Source: JACMLC01 sp963817025
GTDB lineage: Bacteria > Acidobacteriota > Blastocatellia > Pyrinomonadales > Pyrinomonadaceae
NCBI GenBank assembly: GCA_963817025.1
Contig: CAWFML010000004.1
Span: 1,116,001 to 1,180,000 of the forward strand
Length of the DNA stretch: 64,000 bases
Reading direction: 5' to 3'
Shown piece by piece: positions 43,029-52,797 of this stretch. Each line of letters starts with the position of its first letter. Within the stretch, counting starts at the first letter, position 1. A program made the translations under genes and the position numbers. The notes below the pieces were generated by a model. It was not told where the DNA came from, did not search any database, and worked only from the letters and a program-made list of their open reading frames with translations.

Positions 43029-44633
43029 CTAATCCGCCACGGGCGCGACGGCGCGGACGCCTTCGGAAACTCCGTCCGCATACTTCTTGAAATTCTCGTT
43101 GAACAGTTTGGCGAGATGGCGCGCTTTCTCGTCATAGGCGTCTTTGTCTTTCCAGGTGTTGCGCGGGATGAGAACTTCCTGCGGAACATCCGGGCAGGAG
43201 ACGGGGACGCCGATGCCGAAGATCGGGTCGGGCCTTGTTTCCACTCCTGCGAGCGAGCCGTTCAAGATGGCGCGAATCATGGCGCGCGTGTGTTGAATCT
43301 TCATGCGCTGGCCTTCGCCGTAAGGGCCGCCGGACCAGCCAGTGTTGATGAGCCAGCAGTTGGCCTGATTCTCCTGCATGCGTTTGCCCAGCAGGTCTGC
43401 GTAAACGCCCGGATGCAGCACCATAAAGGGCGCGCCGAAACAGGTCGAGAAGGTCGCCTGCGGTTCCGTGACGCCTCTTTCCGTGCCCGCGACTTTCGCC
43501 GTGTAGCCGGAAAGAAAGTGATACATAGCCTGCTCCGGCGTGAGGCGCGCAACCGGCGGCAGCACGCCGAAGGCGTCAGCCGTGAGCATGATGATGTTCT
43601 GCGGATTGCCCGCGTAACCTTCTGGCTTGATGTTCGGAATGCTTTCCAGCGGATAAGCCGCGCGCGTGTTCTCGGTCTTGGTCGAATCATCCAGATCGAG
43701 GGAACGCGTCTGCGGGTCATACATCACATTCTCAATCACAGTTCCGAACATGCGCGTCGTGCGATAGATGTCCGGCTCTGCTTCGGGCGAGAGTTTGATG
43801 ACCTTCGCATAACAGCCGCCCTCGAAATTGAAGACGCCGTCATGTGACCAGCCGTGTTCGTCGTCGCCTATGAGCTGGCGTTCAGGGTCTGCCGAAAGAG
43901 TCGTCTTGCCCGTTCCCGAAAGACCGAAGAAGATCGCCACATCGCCCTCGTCGCCGACATTGGCCGAGCAGTGCATGCTCATCACGTCGCGCTGCGGCAG
44001 CAGATAATTCATCAGGGTAAAGACGCTCTTCTTGGTTTCTCCGGCGTAGGACGTGCCGCCGATCAAGACCAGCTTCTGGCTGAAATCCACCAGAATAAAA
44101 GTCGGCGAGCGCGTGCCGTCGCGTTCGGGGTCTGCCGTAAAGCTCGGAATATTGATGACCGTAAATTCAGGCTGGTGCGGAGCATCCTGCTCCTGCTGTT
44201 TGCGTATGAACATCGTGCGCGCGAAAAGAGAGTGCCACGCCAGCTCTGTGATGATGCGGACAGGGAGTTGATAGCGCGGGTCTGCGCCGACAAAGGTGTC
44301 CTGCACAAAAAGGTCGCGCTCTTTGAGATGCTGCATCATGCGTTCTTTGAGAGCATTGAATTTCTCTTGCGAAAATTCTTTGTTGACTTCGCCCCACCAG
44401 ACTTTGTCTGCGCTCGAAGGCTCTTTGACGATGGCTTTGTCTTTGGCTGCGCGGCCCGTGTGCTCGCCCGTGTCAACAATCAGCGCGCCGTGATCTGAAA
44501 AAAGACCCTCGCCGCGCTGCGCTATAACTTCATATAGTTCCGGTGTATTAAGATTCCAATAAACTGCCCCGGCTTCCGTAATGCCGTAATTATCCAAGCC
44601 GTAATCGCTATGCCTGTGACCTTTGTCCTGCAT
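43029..44633 (-). CDS. pckA: ATP-dependent phosphoenolpyruvate carboxykinase
   Basis: 534 residues, the normal length. The kinase-1a loop GLSGTGKTTLSADP and kinase-2 motif IGDDEHGW bind ATP and metals. The PEPCK signature LIGGTSYAGETKKS and the arginine-rich GFGKR-equivalent regions are present. The enzyme converts oxaloacetate and ATP to PEP for gluconeogenesis. ATG 44633 follows taagaggagag at good spacing. No co-transcribed gene is evident; a hairpin lies at the 3' end and a palindromic repeat upstream. Confidence 0.95.
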   Translation of the reverse strand: MQDKGHRHSDYGLDNYGITEAGAVYWNLNTPELYEVIAQRGEGLFSDHGALIVDTGEHTGRAAKDKAIVKEPSSADKVWWGEVNKEFSQEKFNALKERMMQHLKERDLFVQDTFVGADPRYQLPVRIITELAWHSLFARTMFIRKQQEQDAPHQPEFTVINIPSFTADPERDGTRSPTFILVDFSQKLVLIGGTSYAGETKKSVFTLMNYLLPQRDVMSMHCSANVGDEGDVAIFFGLSGTGKTTLSADPERQLIGDDEHGWSHDGVFNFEGGCYAKVIKLSPEAEPDIYRTTRMFGTVIENVMYDPQTRSLDLDDSTKTENTRAAYPLESIPNIKPEGYAGNPQNIIMLTADAFGVLPPVARLTPEQAMYHFLSGYTAKVAGTERGVTEPQATFSTCFGAPFMVLHPGVYADLLGKRMQENQANCWLINTGWSGGPYGEGQRMKIQHTRAMIRAILNGSLAGVETRPDPIFGIGVPVSCPDVPQEVLIPRNTWKDKDAYDEKARHLAKLFNENFKKYADGVSEGVRAVAPVAD

Positions 44634-44650
44634 CTATTCTCTCCTCTTAA

Positions 44651-44741
44651 AAACAGTGAAGAGTGACGAGTGATAAGTGACGAGATAAATACTATCTTGC
44701 CGGTCACTTGTCACTCGTCACTCGTCACTGGTCACTTTGTT
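44651..44741. repeat. GTGACGAGTGA inverted repeat
   Basis: gagtgacgagtgataagtga with cgag at the left is answered by gtcacttgtcactcgtcact and cgtcactggtcact at the right. It lies just upstream of the PEP carboxykinase gene. Its right part encodes the last residues and stop codon of the small minus-strand gene at 44725. Confidence 0.85.
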
Positions 44742-44955
44742 GTCTTTTTCTCTCATGCGCCAGTTCGCGCAACGCGGCCACGAGGTTGCGGGCGGAACGC
44801 TCCATGGCGTCGGCGCACGCTTCCAGTTCTTCGGTGTCGGTCTTGGAGCGCAGGGCGACTGCCGTCAGCGCCCTTTCGATTTGGGTCGTCAAACGACTCG
44901 CCTCGGTTTCCGTCTCCTGCTCGGCTCGCGTCGTCTGAGGGATTGAAGCATCCAT
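44725..44955 (-). CDS. Small helical protein of unknown function
   Basis: 76 residues beginning MDASIPQTTRAEQETETEAS and forming a charged coiled coil (LTTQIERALTAVALRSKTD, ACADAMERSARNLVAALRELA). I do not recognise it. The start is uncertain, since no clear ribosome-binding site precedes ATG 44955 and the frame is open further upstream. The last three residues and the stop codon (S-D-Q-stop) lie in the GTGAC repeat. Confidence 0.5.
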   Translation of the reverse strand: MDASIPQTTRAEQETETEASRLTTQIERALTAVALRSKTDTEELEACADAMERSARNLVAALRELAHERKRQQSDQ

Positions 44956-45441
44956 ATGTATTACCATAACGGGTCGCAAGGCATAGAGGAAAACCTTTGC
45001 CGATCCGTCCCTCCCATGCACGCAGAAGGATTCTCAGCCCCTGTGCGTTTTTCAAGATTGCGGAATTTGTCTCGCGTGCGTAATGTCTTACATCAAGCAA
45101 GGCCCACATATCAAGTCGCAACGAGCGTTTTGCCGGAAAGATACAGCGATTTTCAGACACCTTCGGCCAGAGCAAGCACGGCCCCGAACGCGAAATTAAT
45201 AATAGACAACCGTCTGTCGTTACACGTACAATCCGCACGCTCTACTAATCGACACGCGTGCGCGCGGCCCTTACAAGCTCTTGCGCCAGACGCTACGCAA
45301 CTCCGGCTCTCGATGGCTTTAGAATGTGAGCCAGAGAATCGCGCCACACAAAAGCTCAATTATGCATCAACTCCGGTTATCCCAGCCGTAGCGTTCATGC
45401 ATACAAGAAAGCCCCATGCCTCAACTACAAGGAGACTGAAG
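44956..45441. other. Intergenic stretch without a supported gene
   Basis: 486 bases between the small helical protein and the lipoprotein gene. I see no repeat family member, RNA gene or convincing promoter. Confidence 0.4.
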
Positions 45442-46068
45442 ATGAAGAGAATCTATCTAGGATTGCTGCTCGTCTGCGCGGTAGTCTATAGCCTCGCCTG
45501 CGACTCTCAACCGAACAACAACAACACGACGCCAAACGCCAACACCAGCCCCTCGCCCACGATTGGCAACACGAACGGGAATCTCAACACGAAAAATGAT
45601 GCCAGCGCGTATGGCGAAGTGCCGATTAAAATCACGATCAGCGATGACGGGGACGGCTTCAAGATAGTGGTTGACCCGGAGAAAGCAAACCTTTCGGGAG
45701 GACTCAAGGCTCAATGGATCGTGTTAAATAATTCCACCAGAATAAAGACCGCGAGCGTGGTGATCGAAGGATTCAAAGGAATTAACCCGACCAATACCAA
45801 ACCCTTCGGGAACGGAGCCTGCGAGAATGTTTTCAACTTGAATTACGTCGAAGAAGGCAAGCCGAGTCGTGAAATAAGCGACCCCGCCGATGGCGCGACT
45901 GACGTTTATGAATACGACGTGGTCTTCAAAGATCAGGGCGGCAAAGTGCTTTACACGCTGGATCCGCAAATCATCGTCGCGGGCAGACACGACCCACTAG
46001 AACCCGTAAACAATAGAACGAAGCCCGCTGCCTCTCCGGCAGCATCTCCCGCGCCAACGAAAAAGTAG
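45442..46068 (+). CDS. Lipoprotein of unknown function
   Basis: 208 residues. The signal peptide ends in the lipobox YSLAC with Cys20, so the protein should be lipid-anchored. An Asn/Thr/Pro-rich linker (about 21-50) follows, then a beta-rich domain of 130 residues with one Cys (GNGACENVF), and an Ala/Pro/Ser tail. I do not recognise the domain. ATG 45442 follows aaggagactgaag. The 221-bp dispersed element lies 26 bases after the stop codon. Confidence 0.82.
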   Translation: MKRIYLGLLLVCAVVYSLACDSQPNNNNTTPNANTSPSPTIGNTNGNLNTKNDASAYGEVPIKITISDDGDGFKIVVDPEKANLSGGLKAQWIVLNNSTRIKTASVVIEGFKGINPTNTKPFGNGACENVFNLNYVEEGKPSREISDPADGATDVYEYDVVFKDQGGKVLYTLDPQIIVAGRHDPLEPVNNRTKPAASPAASPAPTKK

Positions 46069-46094
46069 AACAGAGAGCGCGAGCGCATCGCTCT

Positions 46095-46315
46095 TAAGAA
46101 GCTGTTTTAAAAGCCCGGAAGGGGCGGCATGTAATAGCCCTGGGCATCGCCCCGGGTAGAGCACGCCTCTTTAGATAACAAGCCCTGAAAGGGCGTAATA
46201 ATGTATGCCGCCCTTTCAGGGCTTGGAATTATCCTCATGACTCGATACCTGTGGCGTTGCCACAGGCTATGACATGCCGCCCTTTCAGGGCTTTCACAGA
46301 CTTTTCAAACAGCGT
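46095..46315. mobile_element. 221-bp dispersed element, copy B (MITE-like)
   Basis: Nearly identical to 655-870 from taagaagct at the left to caaacagc at the right. The ends here form a clearer inverted repeat: gctgttttaaaag at 46101 and cttttcaaacagc ending 46313. The last base of the element touches the stop codon of the kinase gene at 46316. No open frame. Confidence 0.85.
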
Positions 46316-48877
46316 CTAAGAGAAGAGCGAGTGATAGTCTGCGCGGCCCCGCAAAGCCTCAAAATCGGGGTCGCGCTCCGCCTCCGAACGGCTGTAGCCA
46401 TGTTGCAAAGCTTCTCCGAGATGCTGTGCTGCGCTCTCAAGCTCTCCGGCGAGCGAGAAGACGACCGCTCTTTGATACATGAGCGTCGTATTGTGCGGCT
46501 CTAAAGAGATGGCTCTTTCAATGCTCCTCAAGGCTTCCTGCCCTCTTTGCAGCTTGGCCTGACAGACGGCCAGACGGCCAAACAATTCCGCGCTCGAAGG
46601 ATTCGTACGCAGGGCATCCTGTATCAGACCGGCGGCTTGCTCGAACTGCGCTGCGGCCTCCTCGTCTTGCCCTGAGCGCAGCAGCGCGTCACCCAGATTG
46701 CGGTACAGAATATCGTCGCCCGGATCAAGCTTGATGGCATTGTGATAAGCGGAGACGGCTTCGTCGTACCGGCTCAAGTAAAAATAGTTGCTGCCCAGAT
46801 TGGAATAAGCCTTTGAAGCCGGATGAATCTCAATCGCGCGCAGGTGCATGGCGATGGCGTCTTCATAACGACCGAGCAGATAATACATCGCGCCCAGATT
46901 ATTATAGCCGTGATAATTATCCGGCTGGATATTGATGACGTGGCGAAACTGCTCCGCCGCATCACGATAGCGGCCAAGCGTGTAGTAGCAGATGCCCAAA
47001 TAATTATAGTTGTCACAAAAGCCCGGACGAATCTTGACGGCCTGCTGGAAGTGGCTCAACGCCAGCTTGATTTCACCGCGCGCCATATAGCAACGCCCCA
47101 GCCAGCGATGCGCGTCGTCGCTCAGGGGCTGACTCGCCAGCACGCTTTTAAACTCTTCAATCGCGCGTTCCAGTTTGCCCGTGCCGTGATAGACGATGCC
47201 GAGCGAGAGATGCACCTGTGCGTGGTGCGGGTCGAGTATCAGCGCACGGTCGCAGGCGGCGATGGCGCGCTCGACCCACGACTCTTCATGCGTCGCTTCA
47301 TACTTGAGCCAGTAGGCTTCGCCGAGACCCGCCTGAGCCAGCGCGAATGCGGCGTCGAGCTTGAGGGCTTCTTCAAACATCTGAATCGCGTAATCTATGT
47401 TGCGCGCAATCTCGCGCCGCTCAAGGAAGGCGCGGCCTTTCGAGTATCGCTCGAACACATCCAGATTTGCGGCTGGCGTATCGAACATCTGGTTATGCAC
47501 GTCCGTCGTCACGCGCACACGCAGCGCAGACGCCACGGCTTCGCAGACAGTATCCTGTATCTTGAACAGCTCCGATTCGACGCCGGAATATTGATCGCCC
47601 CAGATGACGCGCCCGGTCTCGACATTGCTCAGGCGAACCATAATCCGCAGGGCAGCCCCCGCGCGCATGACTTCGCCTTCGAGGATAATGTTCGCGCCCA
47701 GTTCCCGCGCATAGGCGCGCGTGTCGCGTCCGCCTTGCACGCCCGGCGCGGCGGAGCTGGCGGCTTTTGAGAGCACAGAGAGATCGCGTATCTTCGCCAG
47801 CCCGGTCGTGATGGAGTAAGCGAGGCCGATGCCGATAAAACTACTTTCTTCCTGCGAGCCGACGGCTTCGAGGGGGAGCACCAGCACCGTCGGCGGCACA
47901 AGCGCAGAGGCGGGCGTGGCAACCGTCGAGAGCAGAGAGTTTCTGAAATTGATGCCGGAGAGCGACGCGACAGGTTGAAGCTGTAGAGCAAAGCTTTCCC
48001 GCTTGAAGTCCGCGCGGGTCAACTCGTCTCTAATGGCTTCCAGCTCTCGTTTGACTTCAAAAAATGAAGCGAAGCGGCGGCGGCGGTCTTTCTCCAGCAC
48101 GCGCCGGATAAAATTCGTCACGCTCTGCGGCACTTCCGGCGCAAAGCAGTCCGTGTTGACCGCCTCGTCTTTGACGATCAATCCGGCTATCTCGAAAGGG
48201 TTGACGCCCTTGAAAGGATGTATGCCCGTCATCATCTCAAAGAGCACGATGCCGAAAGAGAAAATATCCGAGCGCAAATCCAACTCTTCGCGGCGCAGTT
48301 GTTCGGGCGACATGTAAGGGAGCGTGCCGACCACCGCGCCCGAATCCGTCAGGCTATCCACCACCGTCGGCCCGTCCTGAGTCGAAGAGAATGGGCCAAA
48401 GGTGCGCGCGAGGCCAAAGTCTAGCAGCTTGACGCGCCCGCGTTCGTTGAGGAGTATGTTCTCAGGCTTGATGTCGCGGTGAATCAGATTGTGAGAGTGC
48501 GCTTCACCGAGCGCGTCGGAGATTTGCAGGGCGATGTCGAGCGTCACGAACGGCGTCAGATCGCAGGCGAAGATAAGCTCGCGCAGGCTGCGTCCCTCCA
48601 CATATTCCATCACGATGTAGGTGTGATTCTCCGTCTCGCCGACCTCGTAAATCGTGACGATGTTCGGGTGATTGAGCTGGGAGGCGGAGCGCGCTTCGCG
48701 CAAAAACCGCTTCTCGACGTTTGGCGAAATCTCTTTGTGACGCGCGATAAACTTGATGGCGACGGGCCTGCGCAGCCTGATGTCTTCGGCCAGATAGACC
48801 TCGCCCATCCCGCCCGCGCCGAGTTGCGTGCGTATCTCGTAATGGCCGAAGCTTGTCCCCTCCGCGATATGAATCAT
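46316..48877 (-). CDS. Ser/Thr protein kinase with TolB-like and TPR domains
   Basis: 853 residues. The kinase domain spans about 10-275: glycine loop GAGGMGEVYLAE, VAIKFI lysine, HRDIKPENILL catalytic loop, DFGLART and SPEQLRREELDLRSD. Residues about 330-460 match the TolB-like/FlgO-type nucleotide-cyclase-associated domain (VLVLPLEAVGSQEESSFIGI, GANIILEGEVMRAG). At least nine TPR units fill about 470-850. All catalytic residues are intact. No membrane segment is apparent. It could phosphorylate FHA-domain partners such as the sigma-54 activator at 10373-12244, but nothing in the sequence ties them. Confidence 0.92.
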   Translation of the reverse strand: MIHIAEGTSFGHYEIRTQLGAGGMGEVYLAEDIRLRRPVAIKFIARHKEISPNVEKRFLREARSASQLNHPNIVTIYEVGETENHTYIVMEYVEGRSLRELIFACDLTPFVTLDIALQISDALGEAHSHNLIHRDIKPENILLNERGRVKLLDFGLARTFGPFSSTQDGPTVVDSLTDSGAVVGTLPYMSPEQLRREELDLRSDIFSFGIVLFEMMTGIHPFKGVNPFEIAGLIVKDEAVNTDCFAPEVPQSVTNFIRRVLEKDRRRRFASFFEVKRELEAIRDELTRADFKRESFALQLQPVASLSGINFRNSLLSTVATPASALVPPTVLVLPLEAVGSQEESSFIGIGLAYSITTGLAKIRDLSVLSKAASSAAPGVQGGRDTRAYARELGANIILEGEVMRAGAALRIMVRLSNVETGRVIWGDQYSGVESELFKIQDTVCEAVASALRVRVTTDVHNQMFDTPAANLDVFERYSKGRAFLERREIARNIDYAIQMFEEALKLDAAFALAQAGLGEAYWLKYEATHEESWVERAIAACDRALILDPHHAQVHLSLGIVYHGTGKLERAIEEFKSVLASQPLSDDAHRWLGRCYMARGEIKLALSHFQQAVKIRPGFCDNYNYLGICYYTLGRYRDAAEQFRHVINIQPDNYHGYNNLGAMYYLLGRYEDAIAMHLRAIEIHPASKAYSNLGSNYFYLSRYDEAVSAYHNAIKLDPGDDILYRNLGDALLRSGQDEEAAAQFEQAAGLIQDALRTNPSSAELFGRLAVCQAKLQRGQEALRSIERAISLEPHNTTLMYQRAVVFSLAGELESAAQHLGEALQHGYSRSEAERDPDFEALRGRADYHSLFS

Positions 48878-48970
48878 GTCTGGTCGGGCGCGCTCTGCTC
48901 ACCTCTCTGGCGAGACTAGCGCATGTCTGTGTAAAGTCAAGAGGCAGCGAAGCTGACAGAGAATTTTTCC

Positions 48971-49113
48971 GGTAGTGGTCCAATTTCAGCTCACGAGCTG
49001 AAAAACAGAAAATTTCCCGCAAAGGCGCTGGTGGCGCAAAGAAAAACTCGCAAAGAGCGAGTGGCATTCAACGCCTTTGCGGTCTTCCTCTGCGCCTTTG
49101 CGGGAAACTATTG
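48971..49113. repeat. CGCAAAGG-family repeat with one MITE-type end
   Basis: The left end ggtagtggtccaatttcag resembles the GGTAGTGGGTCAA terminus of the element at 29015. The interior has tttcccgcaaaggcgctggt and cgcctttgcgggaaac arms. The right end has no matching terminus, so it is a truncated or decayed copy. It lies in the 474-base divergent gap between the kinase and M3 peptidase genes; the rest of that gap shows nothing else. Confidence 0.8.
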
Positions 49114-49351
49114 CTTTCATTATTATTCAAGCTACGCATCGCCCGCACAGTTCAATCTATATCACTACAAATTCCGGTGAAAGACTTTTACAAAACAGAA
49201 GGACACCCTTTTGAGCCTCGCTCGCGTCTTAAGTTTTCAACGCGAGGCAGAGATAAGACCCGTCAAAAACTTTTACCTCTCGCCGTGCGTATGAAGCTTT
49301 CCCTCTAATAAAGCTCTATCAAAATTCAAAGATGAAGAGGACACTTGATTG

Positions 49352-51385
49352 ATGCGACGAATTACTACCTTTGTGACTCTCATTATGGTGGCGTTGATGT
49401 CTGCAACAACGAATTATAGTATTTCTTCCAAAAAATCGGATGACGCTCCCTTCTGGACTAATAAGCCTGATGCCGCAGCGTTTGAGAAGACGATGGACGA
49501 GTGGCTCGCGCAGGCTCAGGCCGCGCTCGATAGGATGCTGGCCTTCAAGGGCAAGCGCACCATCGAGAACACGCTCAAGGCTTATGACGAAATCCTGATT
49601 CATCTGGATGTCGCAGGCAATCAGGCTGGCTTGATGGAAGTGGTGCATCCTGACAAGTCTCTGCGCGAGGCTGCGGAGAGAATCACGCAGAAGGTCTCGT
49701 CCTTCGGCACTGCGCTCTCGCTCAACCGTGCGGTCTATGACGCGCTCTCTGCGATGGATGTCAGCAAGACGGACGCGGCGACGCGCTACTACGTCGAGAA
49801 GACCCTGCGCGAGTTTCGCCTCGCGGGCGTGGACAAGGACGAAGCGACGCGCAAGCGCATCACGGCCCTCAGAGACGAGCTGGTTTTAATCGGGCAGGAT
49901 TTTGACAAGAACATACGCGGCGATGTGCGGAACGTGACGGCCAAAAATGTTTCAGAGCTTGAAGGTCTCCCGGCTGATTACATCGCGCGCCACAAGCCGG
50001 ACGCCAACGGCGTCATCACACTGACGACCGATTACCCGGACTCTTTGCCCGTCTTCACCTACGCGAAAAATGAAGACCTGCGCAAGCGCATGTACATCGC
50101 TTATAACAATCGCGCTTACCCGCAGAACATAGATGTCTTGAATCGCATGGTCGCCAAACGTCACGAGCTGGCAAACCTTATCGGCTATGCGACGTGGGCG
50201 GATTACATCACCGCTAACAAGATGGTTGGAAACGCGAAGAACGCTTCCGACTTCATAGACAAGATCATCGCGGCCTCAGACGCGAAGGCGAAGCGCGAGT
50301 ACCAGTCTCTGGTCAAGCGCAAAGCGCAGGACATGCCCGGCGCGACCGTCATCAATGCATGGGAGAAAAGCTATTGGTCTGAGCTTGTACGCCGCGCGGA
50401 ATACAGCTTCGACTCGCAGCAGGTGCGCCCGTACTTCTCTTACCCGAATGTCAAACAGGGCGTGCTCGATGTGACTGGCAAACTCTTCGGCGTGACCTTC
50501 AAGCCGCTCAAAGATGCCCCGGTCTGGCATGAAGACGTAGAGGCTTATGAGATGTTCGAGAACGGCAAGCTCATCGCACGCTTCTATCTGGACATGCACC
50601 CGCGCGAGAACAAATTCAAGCACGCGGCTGAGTTTGTCGTCCGCACGGGCGTGAATGGTCGGCAGATTCCCGAAGCGACGCTGGTGTGCAATCTGCCGGG
50701 CGGCGATGAAAACGATCCGGGCTTGATGGAGCATGATGATGTGGTCACGTTCTTCCACGAGTTCGGCCACCTGATTCACGAACTCCTTGCGGGCAGGCAG
50801 CAATACATAGGCATCGCCGGCATCAGCACCGAACGCGATTTCGTAGAAGCTCCTTCGCAGATGCTGGAAGAGTGGACTTGGGACGCGCCGACGCTCGCCA
50901 CCTTTGCGAAGCATTACAAGACAGGCGAGCCGATTCCCGCCGCGCTGGTCAAGCAGATGAAGCGGGCCAAAGATTTCGGCAAGGCTCTGGGCGTTCGCAG
51001 GCAGATGATTTACGCCAAGCTCTCGCTCTCGATTTACGACCGCGACCCGAAGCAGGTCAACACGGATGTGCTGGTCAAAGATTTGACGCAACGCTTCGAG
51101 CCGTTCCCGTATGTTGACGACACGCATTTCCAGACTTCGTTCGGACATCTGGACGGCTATTCCGCTGTGTACTACACATACATGTGGTCGCTGGTGATTG
51201 CCAAAGACATGTTCAGCCAGTTCGACCAATCCAACATGCTCTCGTCGAGCGCGGCGGCAAAGCGTTACCGCGACAAAGTTCTGGCGCGCGGCGGCTCTGC
51301 CCCGGCCAGCATGCTGGTACAGGATTTCTTAGGCCGCCCCTTTAACTTCAAAGCCTACGAGGACTGGCTGAACGAAGGTGACTAA
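49352..51385 (+). CDS. Exported M3-family metallopeptidase
   Basis: 677 residues. The zinc site HEFGHLIHELL is near residue 468 and the third ligand Glu comes later (FVEAPSQMLEEW). The overall layout is that of thimet oligopeptidase/oligopeptidase A, with the FYLDMHPRENKFKHAAEF block. Most family members are cytosolic; this one starts with a signal-like segment (FVTLIMVALMSATTNYS), implying a periplasmic role in peptide breakdown. I chose ATG 49352 over a TTG one codon earlier. A strong terminator follows. Confidence 0.92.
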   Translation: MRRITTFVTLIMVALMSATTNYSISSKKSDDAPFWTNKPDAAAFEKTMDEWLAQAQAALDRMLAFKGKRTIENTLKAYDEILIHLDVAGNQAGLMEVVHPDKSLREAAERITQKVSSFGTALSLNRAVYDALSAMDVSKTDAATRYYVEKTLREFRLAGVDKDEATRKRITALRDELVLIGQDFDKNIRGDVRNVTAKNVSELEGLPADYIARHKPDANGVITLTTDYPDSLPVFTYAKNEDLRKRMYIAYNNRAYPQNIDVLNRMVAKRHELANLIGYATWADYITANKMVGNAKNASDFIDKIIAASDAKAKREYQSLVKRKAQDMPGATVINAWEKSYWSELVRRAEYSFDSQQVRPYFSYPNVKQGVLDVTGKLFGVTFKPLKDAPVWHEDVEAYEMFENGKLIARFYLDMHPRENKFKHAAEFVVRTGVNGRQIPEATLVCNLPGGDENDPGLMEHDDVVTFFHEFGHLIHELLAGRQQYIGIAGISTERDFVEAPSQMLEEWTWDAPTLATFAKHYKTGEPIPAALVKQMKRAKDFGKALGVRRQMIYAKLSLSIYDRDPKQVNTDVLVKDLTQRFEPFPYVDDTHFQTSFGHLDGYSAVYYTYMWSLVIAKDMFSQFDQSNMLSSSAAAKRYRDKVLARGGSAPASMLVQDFLGRPFNFKAYEDWLNEGD

Positions 51386-51413
51386 AGCCATCTCATAGCA
51401 CGGAACTTTATCA

Positions 51414-51444
51414 GGGCAGGGACTATCCCCTGCCCTTCTTTTTT
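51414..51444 (+). terminator. Intrinsic terminator
   Basis: gggcaggg and ccctgccc form the stem, followed by ttctttttt, 28 bases after the M3 peptidase gene. Confidence 0.9.
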
Positions 51445-51697
51445 ACAAGCCGCACGCGCCACCGCATCATCACGCCCAAATCAATGATAATGACGCTCAA
51501 TCAATAATGATCTGTCAATGGCATATAATATTTTCGTCAGACAAACGACAGCGAGCAGTAACTTACGACTTTCAGCGTGATTAGACCGCACTCGCTGTTG
51601 TCAAATTTTACCAATAGCGGTATTTATCATTGAGGGCGATTGCGATCCAACTAGCATTAGATTGCTTACCTTGAAATTAACCATGGGAATTATAACT

Positions 51698-52789
51698 ATG
51701 AAACTTTACTATCATCACGTCGGACTTGTAGGTGCTAATGAAGATTTTAAGAAAACTGTGTTTGGCAGAGTGCCCATATCAGTTGTCAAGAATAACGTAA
51801 ATGATAGGAATCCCAATAAGTTTGAAATGCTCAAGGTATTAAAAGCTAATTTCCCTGATGGAAGGTTTAATTGTTGGGGAGTCCCATCGGGTGCTAGTAG
51901 TGTTGTCAACAATCTTAATGTTGGGGATGTGGTTCTCTTAGTTGAATCAACAGGGAGCGATGGGCGTGTCCCTGCCCTGTGTAGAGTTGTTGGATTTTGG
52001 AAGGATGAGCTTGGGCAATTGTCCAAAGCCTTATGGGGAAATGATAAATTTCCATACATCTTCTTCTTCAACACAGAAAAGCTGAATCTAACGTGGGAGC
52101 AAATGCTCTCGCATTTTGGCTACAAACCGAACTTTGATCCAAGAGGGAAATTTTATTCCGTAGCAGATAGTAAATTGGTTTCATTTGGAGGTGCTGAAAG
52201 ATATGTAGATTTTTTGCGTGCTAATCACGCCGAATCCAATGACCTGTTAAGGACAATTACCCTTGATGACGTACAGAAAGAAGTAGGTAAGGTAAACGCA
52301 AAATATGTGAAGGATGTTGAGCAGGAAGTTTCTACGATTAAACAACAGTCTCTTGATAAGACACCAAAGCTTACTGAAGGTACGGCTAAAAAGATTAAGG
52401 AAGTTGCAGAAAGGCCACGTAGCGCAGCATTTCGAGTTTCGGTTAAGAAATTATACAAATCTAAATGTGCGATTTGCGGACTTAGCTTACTTTCGCCTAA
52501 TGGTAAACCTGCTGTAGATAGCGCGCATATATATCCCAAAGAGTTTGATGGGAGCGATGATTTTAGAAATGGCATCTGTTTATGTCGCCTGCATCATTGG
52601 GCTTTCGATTCTGGCTGGTTATCAATAGCGGACGATTATTCAATAATTGTTCGTAAAGATTTACCCTCAACCGAGGAATACGACTTTATCAGGAAGTACG
52701 AAGGCTATGAGATTACATTGCCTGAGCAAATGGAATTCGCTCCTCATCCGTTGTTCTTGAGGGCGCATCGTAAGTTGAAAGGTTTTTAG
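51698..52789 (+). CDS. HNH endonuclease, candidate modification-dependent restriction enzyme
   Basis: 363 residues from an AT-rich gene unlike its neighbours. The C-terminal 110 residues hold an HNH nuclease of the McrA-like type: CAIC at about 257-260, VDSAHIYP, and NGICLCRLHHWAFDSG. The N-terminal 150 residues (NCWGVPSG, VGDVVLLVES, CRVVGFW) have the look of a PUA/EVE-like modified-base reader, which I cannot confirm. A Lys/Glu-rich linker joins the two. Reader plus HNH is a common type IV restriction design. The start is uncertain (ATG 51686 or 51698; no clear ribosome-binding site). An attC-like site begins 9 bases after the stop codon, so the gene looks like an integron cassette. Confidence 0.82.
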   Translation: MKLYYHHVGLVGANEDFKKTVFGRVPISVVKNNVNDRNPNKFEMLKVLKANFPDGRFNCWGVPSGASSVVNNLNVGDVVLLVESTGSDGRVPALCRVVGFWKDELGQLSKALWGNDKFPYIFFFNTEKLNLTWEQMLSHFGYKPNFDPRGKFYSVADSKLVSFGGAERYVDFLRANHAESNDLLRTITLDDVQKEVGKVNAKYVKDVEQEVSTIKQQSLDKTPKLTEGTAKKIKEVAERPRSAAFRVSVKKLYKSKCAICGLSLLSPNGKPAVDSAHIYPKEFDGSDDFRNGICLCRLHHWAFDSGWLSIADDYSIIVRKDLPSTEEYDFIRKYEGYEITLPEQMEFAPHPLFLRAHRKLKGF

Positions 52790-52797
52790 TTGTGAAC

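Noticed and set aside
50276..51229. 317-codon minus-strand open frame
   Set aside because: It lies antisense to the M3 peptidase gene and has no family pattern.
51543..51601. Second attC site upstream of the HNH gene
   Set aside because: The inverted gacagcgag and ctcgctgttgtc words form a hairpin, but no RYYYAAC/GTTRRRY core pair is present.
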